64,000 nt of DNA from Hedera helix (GCA_947179155.2 OX359285.1:13267510-13331509), one strand, 5' to 3'. Shown: positions 22,733 through 35,483, counted from the stretch's first letter. Numbers and translations are program-made. The notes: a model not told the origin generated them from the sequence alone.

Positions 22733-24464
22733 TGGGAAGCTGTCGCAAGCAACCAAAAATAAAATCTTACTTTGAAAAATATTAATGTAGTAGTGAAAGT
22801 AAGAGTCGAACCCACAGAGAGTGAATTGTTTTAATAAATCTAATGTTTTCAAGAATATCTAATTAAATGGGGGGTTTTGAATTATTAATTAACTAATTAA
22901 AATAAAACTAAATAATAAATAATAAAGATGAGAAAAATCAATTACAAACAAACTTCAGTTCCTTAGTTCAGTATCCCCTTCTTTTAATCAACAAATTAAT
23001 CAAGTTATTATTATCTTTTCCTTCAATTGAGATTAATAATCCTAGATAACCGACAATCGCCAAGCTACCCGAAATCCTCCTTAAATTATAAATCTAATGC
23101 AGCAATCGCTCACAAAAGACCCTAACTATCATACAACCTAGAACTATCAGTCTAGATTTAATATAACAGTTGCATTAAAAATTAGAGAATTAGATTATTC
23201 CAAGCAACAATCTCAACATCGCGGACCATTTAACTTGTCGTCTTGATAATCATAATAATATTCAAAAGTTTGTCCACAATCAAATATTATTAATAGCTAC
23301 TTATGATCAGATAAAATATCGTTTGCTTAATATCAAATCTTAATCTAGCATATGACAAAAACTTAATTAATTCAACTGGCCAAATCAAATTAATCAAATA
23401 AATATCATCTAATCAATTAAAACAGATTATCAAGAATAAATCTCATGCATGAAGGAATATATAATAAAACTCAATTAAAACATTAATTAAAAAATAAGGT
23501 TCAACATCCCTTTGGAACTGAAAATAAAAACTAACAAAACATAATAAAAATAATACCTACTAGTTGAAAAACTCTCTCCAAGAAATTAGGAGAAAGAACT
23601 CCCAAAAACTTATAATGAATAATGAGAGAGCTTGGCCCTCTATTTATAGGCCTCTAATTTGTCCAAACCCTAATAGGATTTACAATTAAAAATAAAAGAA
23701 AAAGAAAAATAATTATTATCCTAACCCTAGTTGGAATTAAAATCCAATTTGGAATCAAAAAGTAGCAAAAATCGGAAATAATTCCGTTTTCCAGCTTTTC
23801 CGTGCAACCAAACGCGCCCTTAGCCGCCACAGTTGACCGGTCAACACGGACACGCGTTTTGCTGACGTCAGCCACCATTCCGCGCATTGCGCGGCCTTTT
23901 ATTTTTTTTTCTTCTACTGCTTGGCGAAACGACGTCGTTCCATGCGTCAACAGTTTTCCGCGCACTCCGCGCATTGCGCGGTCGCTGTTCCGTTCACGCC
24001 AAAACGGCGTCGTTTCAATTTCTCTTTCTGACTTCCTTGCGCGCATGGCGCGCGGCACAGATTTCCGTTTAATTACGAAAATGCCACCGGTCGCCACTTT
24101 TCGATTTAATTACGATTGTGCCATCCACGTTGGTTATTTACGATCTTGCCACTCAACTCTTGCAGAATTTACAGATTTGCCCCCGAGCTTATTTTTCCTA
24201 CAAAATAAAATATAAAAATAAATAAAAATAATATAAAAATACTAAAAATCCTAAAAACACATAATAATAAATAAAACACCTGAAATAAATAAAAACACAT
24301 AAATAAAAAGAAATATAAAAACACTATAAAATTACCTAAATTAACTAAAATCCTATAAAACCTATTAAAACCAAAATATGCTAAATAATTAAACATTTAA
24401 GCACACAATAAATATAAAAACTAAGTATTAGGGAATAAAAATATCGTATAATTTAATCCTATCA
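22733..24464 (-). repeat. 5' LTR of D1
   Basis: 1732 bp, ending in TGATAGG...TTCCCA form on the - strand. It carries the same palindrome cluster as the 3' LTR (about 23830-24057) and the same TATA box. Differences from the 3' LTR include a short deletion near 24268 and one near 24340. Confidence 0.9.
23641..23648 (-). promoter_or_regulatory. TATA box in D1 5' LTR
   Basis: TATAAATA on the - strand; this is the functional promoter copy for D1 transcription. Confidence 0.7.
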
Positions 24465-24984
24465 ACTGCTCATGCATCACATATAACATCTAGCATTTCA
24501 TGCTTCATATTTTACATGTAATCATATCTCATGCTTTTCACATTACACAAATATCATCAATATAACTGCATATCAATAATATAATATCAAATTGTAGCAT
24601 ATTATTGCACATAGGAGCAAGTTCTGAAAAACTTGTCTGGTCGCTTCTACCATTTACGCTTATTTGCGTCATTTGCTCAACCTACAATTTATATAACAAA
24701 TTGACATAATCATTAGCTACAAAGACTTTTAATTAGTCTTAACTTAAGACATTAACTTCAAATTATTAACTCTTAAGATGTCCGACAAACGAATCCTTAA
24801 GTTCCGGACAAAACCCTAGTCCAAATACAGTTTGGACATATCAGGCATGCTTAACCAGCTTACGCTTTCATTATACAATCTTCGTACGACCCACTTTTAA
24901 TAAGTTGTCTAAATTAATCACAAATGGACTATTTACATTTGTTTAATTCAATTAAACTTTCTTCTATTACATTACTTAATGATT

Positions 24985-25745
24985 CGAACATTTAACAATG
25001 TACCAAATACCCCAGCATATTATCTATCTTTGATAATATACCACTAAGTTCAAATATTATTAACCATTTAATAATACGTTAATCTCTTATTAATATTATT
25101 AATTATTTAATAATATTTTAATCATTTATTAATATTATTAACCATTTAATAATATTTTAATCAATTATTAATATTATTAACCATTTAATAATATTTTAAT
25201 CACTCATTAATATTATTAACCATTTAATAATATTTTAATCACTCATTAATATTATTAACCATTTAATAATATTTTAATCACTTATTAATATTATTAACCA
25301 TTTAATAATATTTTACTCACTTATTAATATTATTAACCATTTAATAATATTTTAATTACTTATTAATATTATTAACCATTTAATAATAGTTTAATCATTT
25401 ATTAATATTATTAACCATTTAATAATATTTTTCTCACTTATTAATATTATTAACTATTTAATAATATTTTAATCATTCACTAATATTATTAATCATTTAA
25501 TAATATTTTAATCACTTCTTAATAATATTAACCATTTAATAATATTTTAATCATTTCTTAATATTATTAACCATTTAATAATATTTTAATCACTTATTAA
25601 TATTATTAACCATTTAATAATAATTTACTTATTTAATAATGTCATTAATTATTTAAGAACATTTTCATCATATACAAATGTTATTACACATTTAATAACC
25701 TTTTAATCTTATACTAATATTATTCATCATTTAATAATATTTTAA
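24985..25745. repeat. Tandem array of hairpin units in family-B LTR (- copy)
   Basis: About eighteen units with AATATTATTAA-CCAT-TTAATAATATT, the reverse-complement counterpart of the array at 12856-13795. Spacers are TTTAATCACTTATT-like and more regular than in the + copy. Confidence 0.85.
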
Positions 25746-26796
25746 TATTCTTCAAATATTACCAATAGTTAACTTTTTAATTGTGTTAACTTTAGTCTTT
25801 ATTTTATATCTTTAGATACCAATTAATCACTAATAGATTCAATATAAATTGATTTAGTATTTAAATACATTCATTTTACATGTATTTCAACTTAAATTTC
25901 CACTAAAAACTCGATCCGGGCTGACCCGACCCGACCCGGACCGAATCTGCCCCTAGAAACAGCCGGCTCAAGCACCTAGGCGCTTGGTAAGCGCTCGGCC
26001 AACTCCTCCGAAAGTTAACTTTTTGACTACTCGACCCTCCGACGCTCCGACAGCCATAACTTCTTCATTTCGAAGCATTTTGGGGTGATACTTGAGTCCA
26101 TTCTCATCAGAATTTCCCCCTCTACAATTTCTCGTTATATCACAAATCCAAATTCCAAACGGATCTATGCTTAAAATCGATCACAATGCAACCTAGGGTT
26201 TTAAAATCAACATGCTTTGAGGAAAAATCCATAACTTCTTTATTTTTCCATATTTTTGAAAGATTCAAGTTGGGTTTTCTTAAAAACTCATAGAGTTAAC
26301 TTTTTAGCCATAGAAATCCAATTTCCAACTTGTACATTTCACACTACAACATTAAATAGTGCATAGCTACCTTGGTTTTTACCGGTAAAGCTTAATATAG
26401 ACATTTCTTGCATTTTTATGCATACCGCTCATACCAAAACATGATTTAACTATATCAAACTATGATTCTACCAATATAACATAGCTTAAGACTTCTAGAG
26501 CATCAAAATAACTTTTGATCGGTTAAAAATATATTATGACCGATTAAAACTTATATAAACTATAAAAATGAAATAGGTGAAGGTTAGATCACTTTTGAAC
26601 CTCTTGATCATGGATGCTCTTCTTCCTTTTGACATGATCTTGGCTTGTGACCTCCTCTTGTCCATTCTCTAGCAAATTTCATTGATGGATCTTCAACTTG
26701 AAAGAGTTCTCTCTATTTTTCTCTAGAAAGCTATCTCTTTTCTCTCTTGTGGCTCTAGAAATTGTCTAACCAACACAACACATAGATGAGGCACTC

Positions 26797-26804
26797 TATT
26801 TATA
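26797..26804 (-). promoter_or_regulatory. TATA box of family-B LTR (- copy)
   Basis: TATAAATA on the - strand, followed by GAGTGCC. Corresponds to 11828-11835. Confidence 0.6.
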
Positions 26805-27072
26805 GCACTTATCTAGACATACTTAACATCTCCTAATCAACTAATGCTAGTCAATTAAGAGCTTAAATCATGCTTACTATAGCAAGGAATGACTAGCTTG
26901 ATGGACATTTGGATTGACATCTATCAATACTTAACACAAGCAACCAATGGAGTAACATATAAGCAATATCAAGGCAACAAGCCACCAAGTAGGGCCCTTA
27001 AATCTCAGCAACAAATGGCTTTTTTATTCTTCATTTTTGATTTTCTTTTTATCTTATATAATCATTTATACA

Positions 27073-27074
<2 letters not shown>

Positions 27075-27122
<48 letters not shown>
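27075..27122. repeat. (TA)n microsatellite
   Basis: About 24 TA dinucleotides inside the B solo LTR. The open frame at 26889-27212 runs through it and is not a gene. Confidence 0.95.
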
Positions 27123-27123
<1 letters not shown>

Positions 27124-27451
27124 TTCCATATATATATATTGACCAACCTTTTGACATCCTATTGGGCTCCACTTTGGACTTAGGATTTAATATATTGGGC
27201 TCATTCAATTAATTGGTTTGGGCTCAATTTAATTATTACATTGGGCTAACATTAAATACCCTATGTTACATTTAATTAAAATAAGCATTGAGTTTGTTCA
27301 AATATTACATGGACTACTAGGTAAATTTATTTGACCTAGATTAAAACATCACTTGGACTTATAACATACTCCAATTAAACTTGCATTAAATTAATCTACC
27401 ACATTGGGTTACTAAATTAACTTATTCAAAGTTAATTTTTCACACAGTTTG

Positions 27452-27473
27452 TACCACCGCTGCGGCGGTGGTA
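27452..27473. other. GC-rich hairpin
   Basis: TACCACCGC - TGCG - GCGGTGGTA, a perfect 9-bp stem with a 4-base loop, alone in AT-rich sequence about 260 bp inside the B LTR start. I could not place a counterpart in the + copy. Confidence 0.6.
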
Positions 27474-27730
27474 ACCACCACACTGTAGGTATATACGTAT
27501 TAATATAATTACCTTCACTTCTCAATTGAATTTATTTCCTTAATAAATTCTCTACATGCATCATTAAAATATTCCCACATTTAATTTCTAACAAATAAAT
27601 TATGTTAAAAAAAAAATGTTCACCCATTTTCTAAACATCTTACTTCTCAAATTCTAGGTTTTAAACCTTAACCTTTAATTAAATCAATTAAGATCTTATA
27701 TAAAATCTTGAAAATATCTGGGATATTACA

Positions 27731-28335
27731 ATTTTAGCCTAAGAGAGAGAATAGAGAAGCCATGAAAGCTTAGGCAAGAAATCTTGAATTCTTGGTGTTA
27801 GGAAGCTTGGATGAACATGGAGTAAGAAGAAAAGAAGAAGATCTCATCATAAGGAAGCTCTTCATGTAAAGAAGTTGGATATCCAAGAAGGTATAAATAT
27901 GTTTAAGCTTTAAGATTTTGTGCTTATGTATTTATGTTCAAGAACAAGGATAGCCATGCATGAATCTTTGTCTATATGTATTGATTAGGTGGTGTATGTG
28001 TTATATGTGTAGATTATCATGAAACCCTAAGCTCATATGTTGCTAGAACAAAGGTGACATACTATTTATATTCATGTTCAAGGCTAGAAACCATGATTTA
28101 ATGGATAATCATGTGTTATATGTTGAGGGAGGTAGTAAAACCCTAATTAGAGGTGTTAAATATGTATGATACATGTATATTTTTATGCTAAAGATCATCT
28201 TAAGTGCACAAATGGAAGAAAAACATGTTTTGTTTAAGGAAAAGGTATTATTAAGCTATGATTCATGAATGATTATGTGTTATATGTTGCTAAAAGTGAT
28301 AAAAACCTTACTAAAAAGGTTGATCATGTTTGATG
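27731..28335 (+). repeat. LARD-3 5' LTR, second segment
   Basis: Resumes at the ATTTT TSD and ends at the TGATG TSD (28331-28335) of D2. Purine-rich start (GAGAGAGAATAGAGAAGCC) typical of a transcribed LTR leader. No open frame. Confidence 0.6.
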
Positions 28336-28749
28336 TGATAGAGCTAAATTATACGGTATTTTTATTCTCTAATACTTAGTTTTTATATTTATTGTGTGCT
28401 TAAATATTTAATTATTTAGCTTATTTTGGTTTTAATAGGTTTTATAGGATTTTAGTTAATTTATGTTAATTTAGGTAATTTTATAGTACTTTTATATATT
28501 TTTTATTTATGTGTTTTTATTTATTTTAGGTGTTTTATTTATTATTATGTGTTTTTAGGATTTTTAGTATTTTTATATTATTTTTATTTATTTTTATATT
28601 TTATTTTGTAGGAAAAATAAGCTTGGGGGCAAATCTGTAAATCTTGCAAAAGTCTGATGGCAAAACTGTAATTAACCGGCATTGATGGCATTATGGTAAT
28701 TAAGGAAGAAAAAACGCGGAGGGGTATTATTATAAATTCGCTAAAGTTC

Positions 28750-28975
28750 AACCGCGCAATGCGCGCAAGAGGGTGAATCAGCAGAACAAGAAACGACGCC
28801 GTTTGGTTATTGAATAGAAACAGACCGCGCAATGCGCGGAGTGCGCGAAAACGGTTGAAGCGCGGGAGCAGAAACGACGTCGTTTAAAGTAGCAGATTAA
28901 AGCTTTCTGCGCAATGCGCGATAGGGCGTGCTGACGTCAGCGGACGCGGACCGCGTTGACCGGTCAACTGGCGCG
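28750..28975. promoter_or_regulatory. Palindrome cluster in D2
   Basis: Includes CGCGCAATGCGCG (near 28752 and 28824), AAACGACGCCGTTT (near 28792), AAACGACGTCGTTT (near 28871), TGCGCAATGCGCG (near 28909), GCTGACGTCAGC (near 28930) and GTTGACCGGTCAAC (near 28955). Same set and order as in D1, so the dyads have been retained despite divergence elsewhere. Confidence 0.6.
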
Positions 28976-29152
28976 TGTAAGGGGCTGTTTGGCAAGCGCA
29001 TTAATGCTGAGAAACGGGGTTTTTCGGATTTTTGCTACTTTTTGATTCCAAATTGGATTTTAATTCCAACTAGGGTTAGGATAATAATTAATTTTTCTTT
29101 TTCTTTTATTTTTAATTGTAAATCCTACTAGGGTTTGGACAAGTTAGAAGCC

Positions 29153-29160
29153 TATAAATA
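29153..29160 (+). promoter_or_regulatory. TATA box of D2
   Basis: TATAAATA followed by GAGGGCC, about 190 bp downstream of the palindrome cluster, as in D1. Confidence 0.65.
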
Positions 29161-30079
29161 GAGGGCCAACCTCTCATTATTCATAAGAAGTTTTTGGGAG
29201 ATCCTTCTCCTAATTTCTTGGAGAGAGTTTTTCAACTAGTGAGTATTATTTTTATTATGTTTGGTTAATTTTATTTTTTTTCAGTTCCAAAGGGATGTTG
29301 AACCTTATTTTTAATTAATGTTTTAATTGAGTTTTATTATATATTCCTTCATGCTTGATATTTATTCTTGATGATCTATTTTAATTGATTAGATGATATT
29401 TATTTGATTAATTTGATTTGGCTAGTTGAATTAATTAAGTTTTTGTCATATGCTAGATTAAGATTTGATATTAAGCAAACGATATTTTATCTGATCATAA
29501 GTAGCAATAAATAATATTTGATTGTGGACAAACTTTTGAATATTATTATGATTATCAAGATGACAAGTTAAATGGTCCGCGATGTTAAGATTGTTGCTTG
29601 GAATAATCTAATTATCTAATTTTTAATGCAACTGTTATATTAAATCTAGACTGATAGTTCTAGGTTGTATGATAGTTAGGGTCTTTTGTGAGCGATTGCT
29701 GCATTAGATTTATAATTTAAGAAGGATTTCGGGTAGCTTGGCGATTGTCGGTTATCTAGGATTATTAATTTCAATTGAAGGAAAAGATAATAATAACTTG
29801 ATTAATTTGTTGATTAAAAGAAGGGGATACTGAACTAAGGAACTGAAGTTTGTTTTAATTGATTTTTCTCATATTTATTTGTTATTCAGTTTTATTTGTT
29901 TGTTTGAATTTTAAGTAGTTAATAATTAATTCCAAACCCCCCATTTAATTAGATATTTTTGAAAACACTAGATTTATTAAAACAATTCACTCTCTGTGGG
30001 TTCGACTCTTACTTTCACTACAACATTAATATTTTTTAAAAGTAAGGTTTTATTTTTGGGTGCCTACGACAGCTTTCCA

Positions 30080-33000
30080 TGATGCAAGAAAATTATTTTG
30101 CTAAATGGCAAGCTAGATGCCTAAATGGTTTAAATGTATAAATTGTGATAAAAAGTTATAATATTAAGCTATACTTTGTGTATAGACTAAATTATAATCT
30201 CAAAAGTGCATTAGAAGGTACATATAGAAGTTATGTGAATTCATAAAGTTGCTAAATGAGCATGTGATAATGTATTTGATGTGTGGAGTCAAGAATTGAA
30301 GTATAGGTTAAAGAGCAAAGTTTTGAAACTTGGAAAAATTCCACCAAGATATGATTTTTGGCCATTCTGAATAATTAATGGTTTAATAAGGCCAAACAAC
30401 TAAGTTTTACATAAATACATGTGTTAGAGTCGTTTTGAAAGTCATTTGGTGTCAATGGCGACAATTATGAATTTTAAACGTTTTAAAACGTTCGTCGACG
30501 CCTAAAATGAAAACTTTAGAAAAATGAAACTATTTGAAAAGTTTTAAATATTTTGAAGGCCAATGCAAGCAAATTATATGTTATATGTATTAAGTGATAT
30601 GTTGGAATCAAGTTTTACAAAAAAAAAAAAAAGGCCAAAAATAGCATGAATTTTTTAAAGAAAAGTTTTCCAGAAAAACCAGTACTGTCGGGGCGCAGTT
30701 ATTTGAACTGGAAACTGCGCCGGGGCACAGTGCTCTGTGAAGAAGTTGGTCGGGGCGAGTTCAGGGAGCGTCAGGGTGAAGTTGGGCCGACGACATCTCA
30801 CGGTCAGCGAGATGTTGAGAACTAAACATCTCGCCAGGGCGAAATATACTGGTCACATAAAAGAAATTTTAATAAAAAAAAATTCCCAAATGAAATAGAC
30901 ATGTATGATAAGCCACAAATTGATACAAATCATCAATGTGGTAGAAATTAAAGTGTAAAGAAACAATGTGTTACATGTTAAAGTTATGTAAAAAGAAAAG
31001 ATAGTTTATATGGCAAGGTTTAGCATACACGTGTGTAACCAATGCATGAACTAATATTATGGTTATGTAGGACCCAATCGGGGTAAGATATTACAAGAAA
31101 AGGTAAACAAAGATAAAGGATATTAAGGTAATAAAACAGGAAATGGTATAATGTAATATACCTATAGCTTTATAAAGCATTGTAATGTTTGTGTGCTAGG
31201 TCGGAGACAAGCTAGGATGTATTATTAACCTAAATAAGGTATAATACATCAAAAGTTAAATGAATAGAGATAAATGGTTCAGCAATTATGGATAAACTTT
31301 AATAAGTTATATTAAGTCTTATGATCCTATAATGTTATAAAAGTGCTATGTTGGCAGATAAAGTTCAGACTAGCAACCCAATACGAGGAAGGATAGAAAG
31401 AACGAACGAGAAGCGTAAATGTTAAGTAAATAAATGAAGATCAGACAAGTTTTTCTAACTTAAATGTAATGATTGTTCTATATGAACTATATGATAGCAA
31501 AAGATGTGGAATGTGCCCTACGTGCAACTATGTGATTTAACTGTTAAATGAAATACGTGACATTTAAGCATAGCATGGTAAAGTAAGGAATGCATGGCAC
31601 ATAAATATAAATTGTAAGCATGAAAATTGTTATTTGATTGACTTGTTGAGCCTGTGTGCTCACTCTTGCTATGACTAACATTTTCAGGTAAAGTATGAGA
31701 AGGTCGGAGGTTCCGGTTAAGCTAAAGGTAAATAGTGCTAAATGCATAAATAAGCATGAAGGAAATTTGTTAAGTGTATCTGTGTAACGTTCCTGTAAAG
31801 CAGATAAATGTTAAACCTTGAAGGTGATAGGAATGAATGAGTGGTTTATAAATCCATAGTGATAGCAGTGAATGTAATTTGTTTTTGAGAAAAGTTGTAA
31901 TAAGATAAAATAAAGGTATTATTGGTAGTCGAGTTTTATATGTAATAAACTCGTATGTATGGTACAGATGTATGTAAACAAGATCAAGTACGGAACAGGT
32001 ATAAGAAAGCAGGATGATGTATGGATAGTTATATATGATTGGTGACTGTATTCAGAGAATAAGTTATGTTAAATCTTAATATATATGATTGTGAAACAGT
32101 AATAGACTAGGTCACGATTTATAAATGTTTGGCCTATGTTCTAATGAATAGTAAGTGAACATTACGATCTTGAGACAGGTAAGGAATGTAAAATAAATAA
32201 ACAGATTTATGGACCGCATTATGGTCAAATATAATTTTAAAGGTTAAATGTGATGTATTAACGCACGAAATCGCCGTTATGATGCTTTATGAATATATAA
32301 TATGGTTTTAAGATTAATAATTATGCTATCCATATGCAATTGGAAATGGGTAAAGAATGATGGGGTTTCGAAAGCGTTTCGTAAATTGTTGAAATGTGAG
32401 ATATATAAGATATTGAATTGAGAAATATGTTCAGTCAAAGCATGTTAAAGTTTATATGATAAACTGTGTATGTGATAATATGTTAGACTTACTGAGCTAT
32501 CATGCTCATTCTTGCGAATAAATTTTATTTGCAGTTACAGAAGAATGTTAAGAAGAGCTTGAATGAAATAAAAAGCATAGACTAAGTTTCATGTTTTATT
32601 TACTTGTATTTGTATAAAGTCATAATGACAGTTATAATACGAACAAACAAACTATGTGACCGAATATTATATGAATAATATCATGTTATTATCATTAATG
32701 GAATGTTATGTTTTTAGATTTGATATAACGTAAAATCGTCAAACATTAAAACAATGTTGATAAAGAACTATAAATCTGAATGAGGATATTGAATAATATT
32801 GTGAGTGTTATAAGAATTCGAGACAAAATCAACGATGAAGAAGGTAAATTCATTATAAGATTCCTCGATTCCAAGTACAAATGTGTTGTTAATATTCTGA
32901 ATTTTAGATAGATAGGGAATATCAATATAAAGAGATATCTCTATGAAGATATGTATTTAAGTGAGGGTGTTAAATAATATGGTATGTTCTATAAAAAAAA

Positions 33001-33367
33001 AAGGAATCTTGTCACGGATAAAGATACAAACATTTATCATAAGATTCTTCTTTTCTAATAACCATCCTATTATTAATGATGTGAACCTTGAATTTATAGA
33101 ATCATAGAATGTCTAAATCTTAAGGTTAAAATTGGACCATTATATATGGTGTTATCCATTTATACGGATGAATTATAAGTTGACACTTGTATAAATAATG
33201 AGATAAAGATCAAGTTAAGATCCAGGGACGAAGTAAAAGAGTTTTATAGTTTATTATAGACTAATGCGACCAATATAATTATGGGATTATTGGTTAAGTT
33301 GATAAATGTATGGAGTTTAACGCAAAAGGTCCGTCGTAGTGAGTGCAGAGATTTTGGGGGCGATATA
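30080..33367 (+). repeat. LARD-3 5' LTR, last segment
   Basis: Begins at the TGATG TSD and ends GGCGATATA, two bases before the LARD-3 PBS. Within it, 30727-32383 matches the LARD-2 LTR end (7509-9185). Two LTR-end signatures (GCTGAGC...GCTCACTCTTGC near 31645 and ACTGAGCTATCATGCTCA near 32490) suggest that one LTR is lodged within another. AATTG occurs at 30141-30145, just before TGATAAAAAG, and again at 32384-32388, a possible TSD, but chance could explain it. No genes. Confidence 0.5.
30727..32383 (+). repeat. Second copy of the LARD-2 LTR 3' part
   Basis: Aligns along its whole length to 7509-9185, from AGTGCTCTGTGAAGAAG to ATGGGGTTTCGAAAGCG, with scattered substitutions and small indels. 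Unlike the first copy it is not followed by a PBS, so it is a solo or partial LTR. Confidence 0.75.
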
Positions 33368-34806
33368 GTTGGTATCAGAGCAGTGAATTATAACACTAAG
33401 GTAACAAGTACCTTAGGATATAATCTGATGGATTAAGAAAAAATGGACTTGTGAAGAGTCCGTAGATAATTAAAAGATATTCATAAATCTTATTAAATCT
33501 TAATACATAAAAATTATTATATAAAAGAAATATACTAAAGAAAGATAAACTCTTTACGAGAATATCTGGAGATAAATGGACTCTTAATGAGTTCTCAAGC
33601 AAGCAATTAGATAAAATGATCTTACTTGTTTTTATGTGAAACTGTTTCATTAAAATAAAATGGTGTGTTTGATATTATATGTAATTATACCTAAGAAAAG
33701 AGATGAGTAAACTCATAGAAATGTACATGATAAAAGAATTAATTAAGAAAATTCATAAGACAGTTAGAAAACGAGTAAGGATTTTAATTGAAAACTCATG
33801 TTAGTAAAACTAAGTATAACGACTCTCTTGTATGGAAAAGAGTTTAATATGCTTCAAAAAATAGATCTAACTACACTGTTGGTATGAATAATTCATGGGT
33901 AATGTTCTCAAAGCAGGTTACACACTGAATGAAATTATTTGAAGATAGTGTGGATGAGATAAGGAATTGATTCATTAGTTCTTAAGTGGAGAAAACACTC
34001 AGTTCACTATATTGATAAATAAATTTAAATCTTGTAACAAACTTTTCTTTGTATATATTTTGAGAAGATTTTTTTTTCATATGTATATTGAATAATTATT
34101 AGTGGTTACGTCAAAACTATAGTTTTAAAGATATTTGTATGTTAGTTACTGCATGAACGAACCCTTGAAATGGGCTTGGGTTATGATATGTAAGTCGAAC
34201 CGACTTGTGAGATGCAGCTACAATTTTTCCATTCAGTGGGATATTGATGAACCAATATGCACTAGGGCATTTTAATTCCGTGTTGATAAGAAGGAAAACT
34301 GATATACTTGTTCTTATTAGTTTAAAACAACCAACCAGTTTACTATATTACTATATATTTGCAAGACTTGTGTTATGGTTAGAGAATAATGGAAGTGATA
34401 GAGGATTAAGGGTATTTTAAAATCTTTTAATTATGCTAGATCTTCATACGTATATTCGCACTTGAATGCCTTTGAAAAGAATTGTTCAATCATTAAACTG
34501 ACAAAATTTGTTAGTTGTGTCTATGCTAATTTTTTCAAGCTAGATAGAGTTAACTTTAATGAATTTTATCATGAACACATAGTTAAATGTTGTGGTTATG
34601 ATCAAAGGTCATCAATGCACTATTACCTGATGTAGGTATGATAAAGTCAAAAAAAGAAAAAAAAATGATTTTCAAAATGGATATTTTTTAGCTATGTTAT
34701 TCATATGTCTATGCTAATTGTTTTCGCCAGACGAATTTAATGTGAAGAATAAAAAAATAATTTATTCATTAAAACCACATTTAACTTGGTGTGAAGATGA
34801 TATATG
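33368..34806 (+). other. LARD-3 PBS and non-coding interior (truncated)
   Basis: PBS TGGTATCAGAGC at 33370-33381, then about 1.4 kb without a credible frame. It shares phrases with the LARD-1 and LARD-2 interiors (ACCTTAGG after the PBS; TCTATGCTAATTG near 34715). Cut at 34806 by Copia-1, whose left TSD would be ATATG (34802-34806). Confidence 0.65.
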
Positions 34807-35158
34807 TGTTGGTTTGTAAAAATATGGCATACATATAATCAAATTATATAAGTGCAATGAAAGCAAACAAAATCAGATTTTAAAATTTTTTTACAAACCA
34901 ATAATCAAGATCTTTCTTATACGACTATTATTTACTGAGGAATAATAAAAGACTTATACCTTTGTAGAACCAAGCTTTTATAAGTACAAGTTCAACTCCC
35001 TTTAATCCTTCGCGTTCTTCTTCAAATTCACGGATTAGATTCCACGGATCAATGTTAGCTCCCCAAGTGTGAAGCCTCTAAAGGTGATCCACCAAGAGAT
35101 CTATGAATTAAAAAAGTGAATTTTGATTTCTCCAAACCATAGGTGGCTAGCCCTAATT

Positions 35159-35182
35159 CTCTCTCTCTCTCTCTCTCTCTCT
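35159..35182. repeat. (CT)n microsatellite
   Basis: About 12 CT dinucleotides in the Copia-1 LTR; the Copia-2 LTR has the matching GA run at 63170-63182. Confidence 0.95.
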
Positions 35183-35267
35183 AACTCCTTAAATGTAGAG
35201 AATTATGAAGTACTCTCTCTATTTTTATGAAATAGTATGTAACCTTAATCTATGATAAGACTCATCT

Positions 35268-35275
35268 TATTTATA
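35268..35275 (-). promoter_or_regulatory. TATA box of Copia-1 3' LTR
   Basis: TATAAATA on the - strand followed by AGATGAG. Corresponds to 63077-63084 in Copia-2. Confidence 0.6.
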
Positions 35276-35483
35276 GATATAGTCAACCCTCTTAAACTAT
35301 TTAGGATTAATGTTTTAATTTAATTCACAATTCAATTAAAAACTAAATTAATTAATTACAATTCCTCAACCATTTAGTAACTTAATTAATTATTATAATT
35401 ACAATTCCTAAATTATTTAGGAACTTAATTATTTACAATAATATTACTACTTATTAATTAATTCCTAAACAATTAAGGAACTA

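Larger units (their letters stand above)
18481..24464 (-). mobile_element. D1: complete non-autonomous Tat/Athila-like gypsy element
   Basis: 5984 bp with a perfect TSD ACTGC (18476-18480 and 24465-24469). On the - strand: 5' LTR 22733-24464 (1732 bp), PBS of the GGCGCCGTTGCCGGGG type, gag remnant, short end-of-pol remnant, non-coding spacer, PPT with GTGTGGGGG, 3' LTR 18481-20223 (1743 bp). The two LTRs differ at few sites, so the insertion is fairly recent. Protease, reverse transcriptase, RNase H and integrase are absent, so movement must have relied on another element's proteins. A PBS of this type together with the PPT suggests the Tat/Athila branch of gypsy (family knowledge). It resembles the published TR-GAG class of gag-only elements, though here gag is also incomplete. 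Confidence 0.9.
17949..27730 (-). repeat. Family-B solo LTR (- orientation) interrupted by D1
   Basis: On the - strand the LTR starts TGTAATATCCCAG at 27730 and ends ...GGGGTCATCACA at 17949. It is flanked by a perfect 5-bp TSD ATTTT (17944-17948 and 27731-27735). Removing D1 (18481-24464 plus one 5-bp duplicate) leaves about 3.8 kb, close to the + copy at 10710-14797. With no interior or PBS it is a solo LTR. It holds the hairpin array at 24985-25745 and a TATA box near 26800. Confidence 0.85.
28336..30079 (+). repeat. D2: family-D solo LTR
   Basis: 1744 bp, starting TGATAGAGCTAAATT and ending GACAGCTTTCCA, flanked by a perfect TSD TGATG (28331-28335 and 30080-30084). It is the reverse complement of the D1 LTRs with more divergence, so it is an older insertion or a different subfamily. 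No interior, so a solo LTR. The small frames 28584-28832 and 28928-29131 are LTR sequence. Confidence 0.9.
17200..34806 (+). mobile_element. LARD-3: long-LTR gypsy element, truncated, multiply interrupted
   Basis: The 5' LTR starts TGTAATACCCCCG at 17200 and ends ...GGCGATATA at 33367, followed by a PBS and about 1.4 kb of non-coding interior before Copia-1 begins at 34807. The LTR pieces are 17200-17948, 27731-28335 and 30080-33367; family-B and D LTRs fill the gaps. Net LTR length would be about 4.6 kb, possibly because another LTR end (near 32383) is included. No coding frame is visible. The 3' half is not in the window. Confidence 0.55.

Noticed and set aside
26889..27212. 107-aa frame with Ile-Tyr run
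   Set aside because: Generated by the (TA)n microsatellite.
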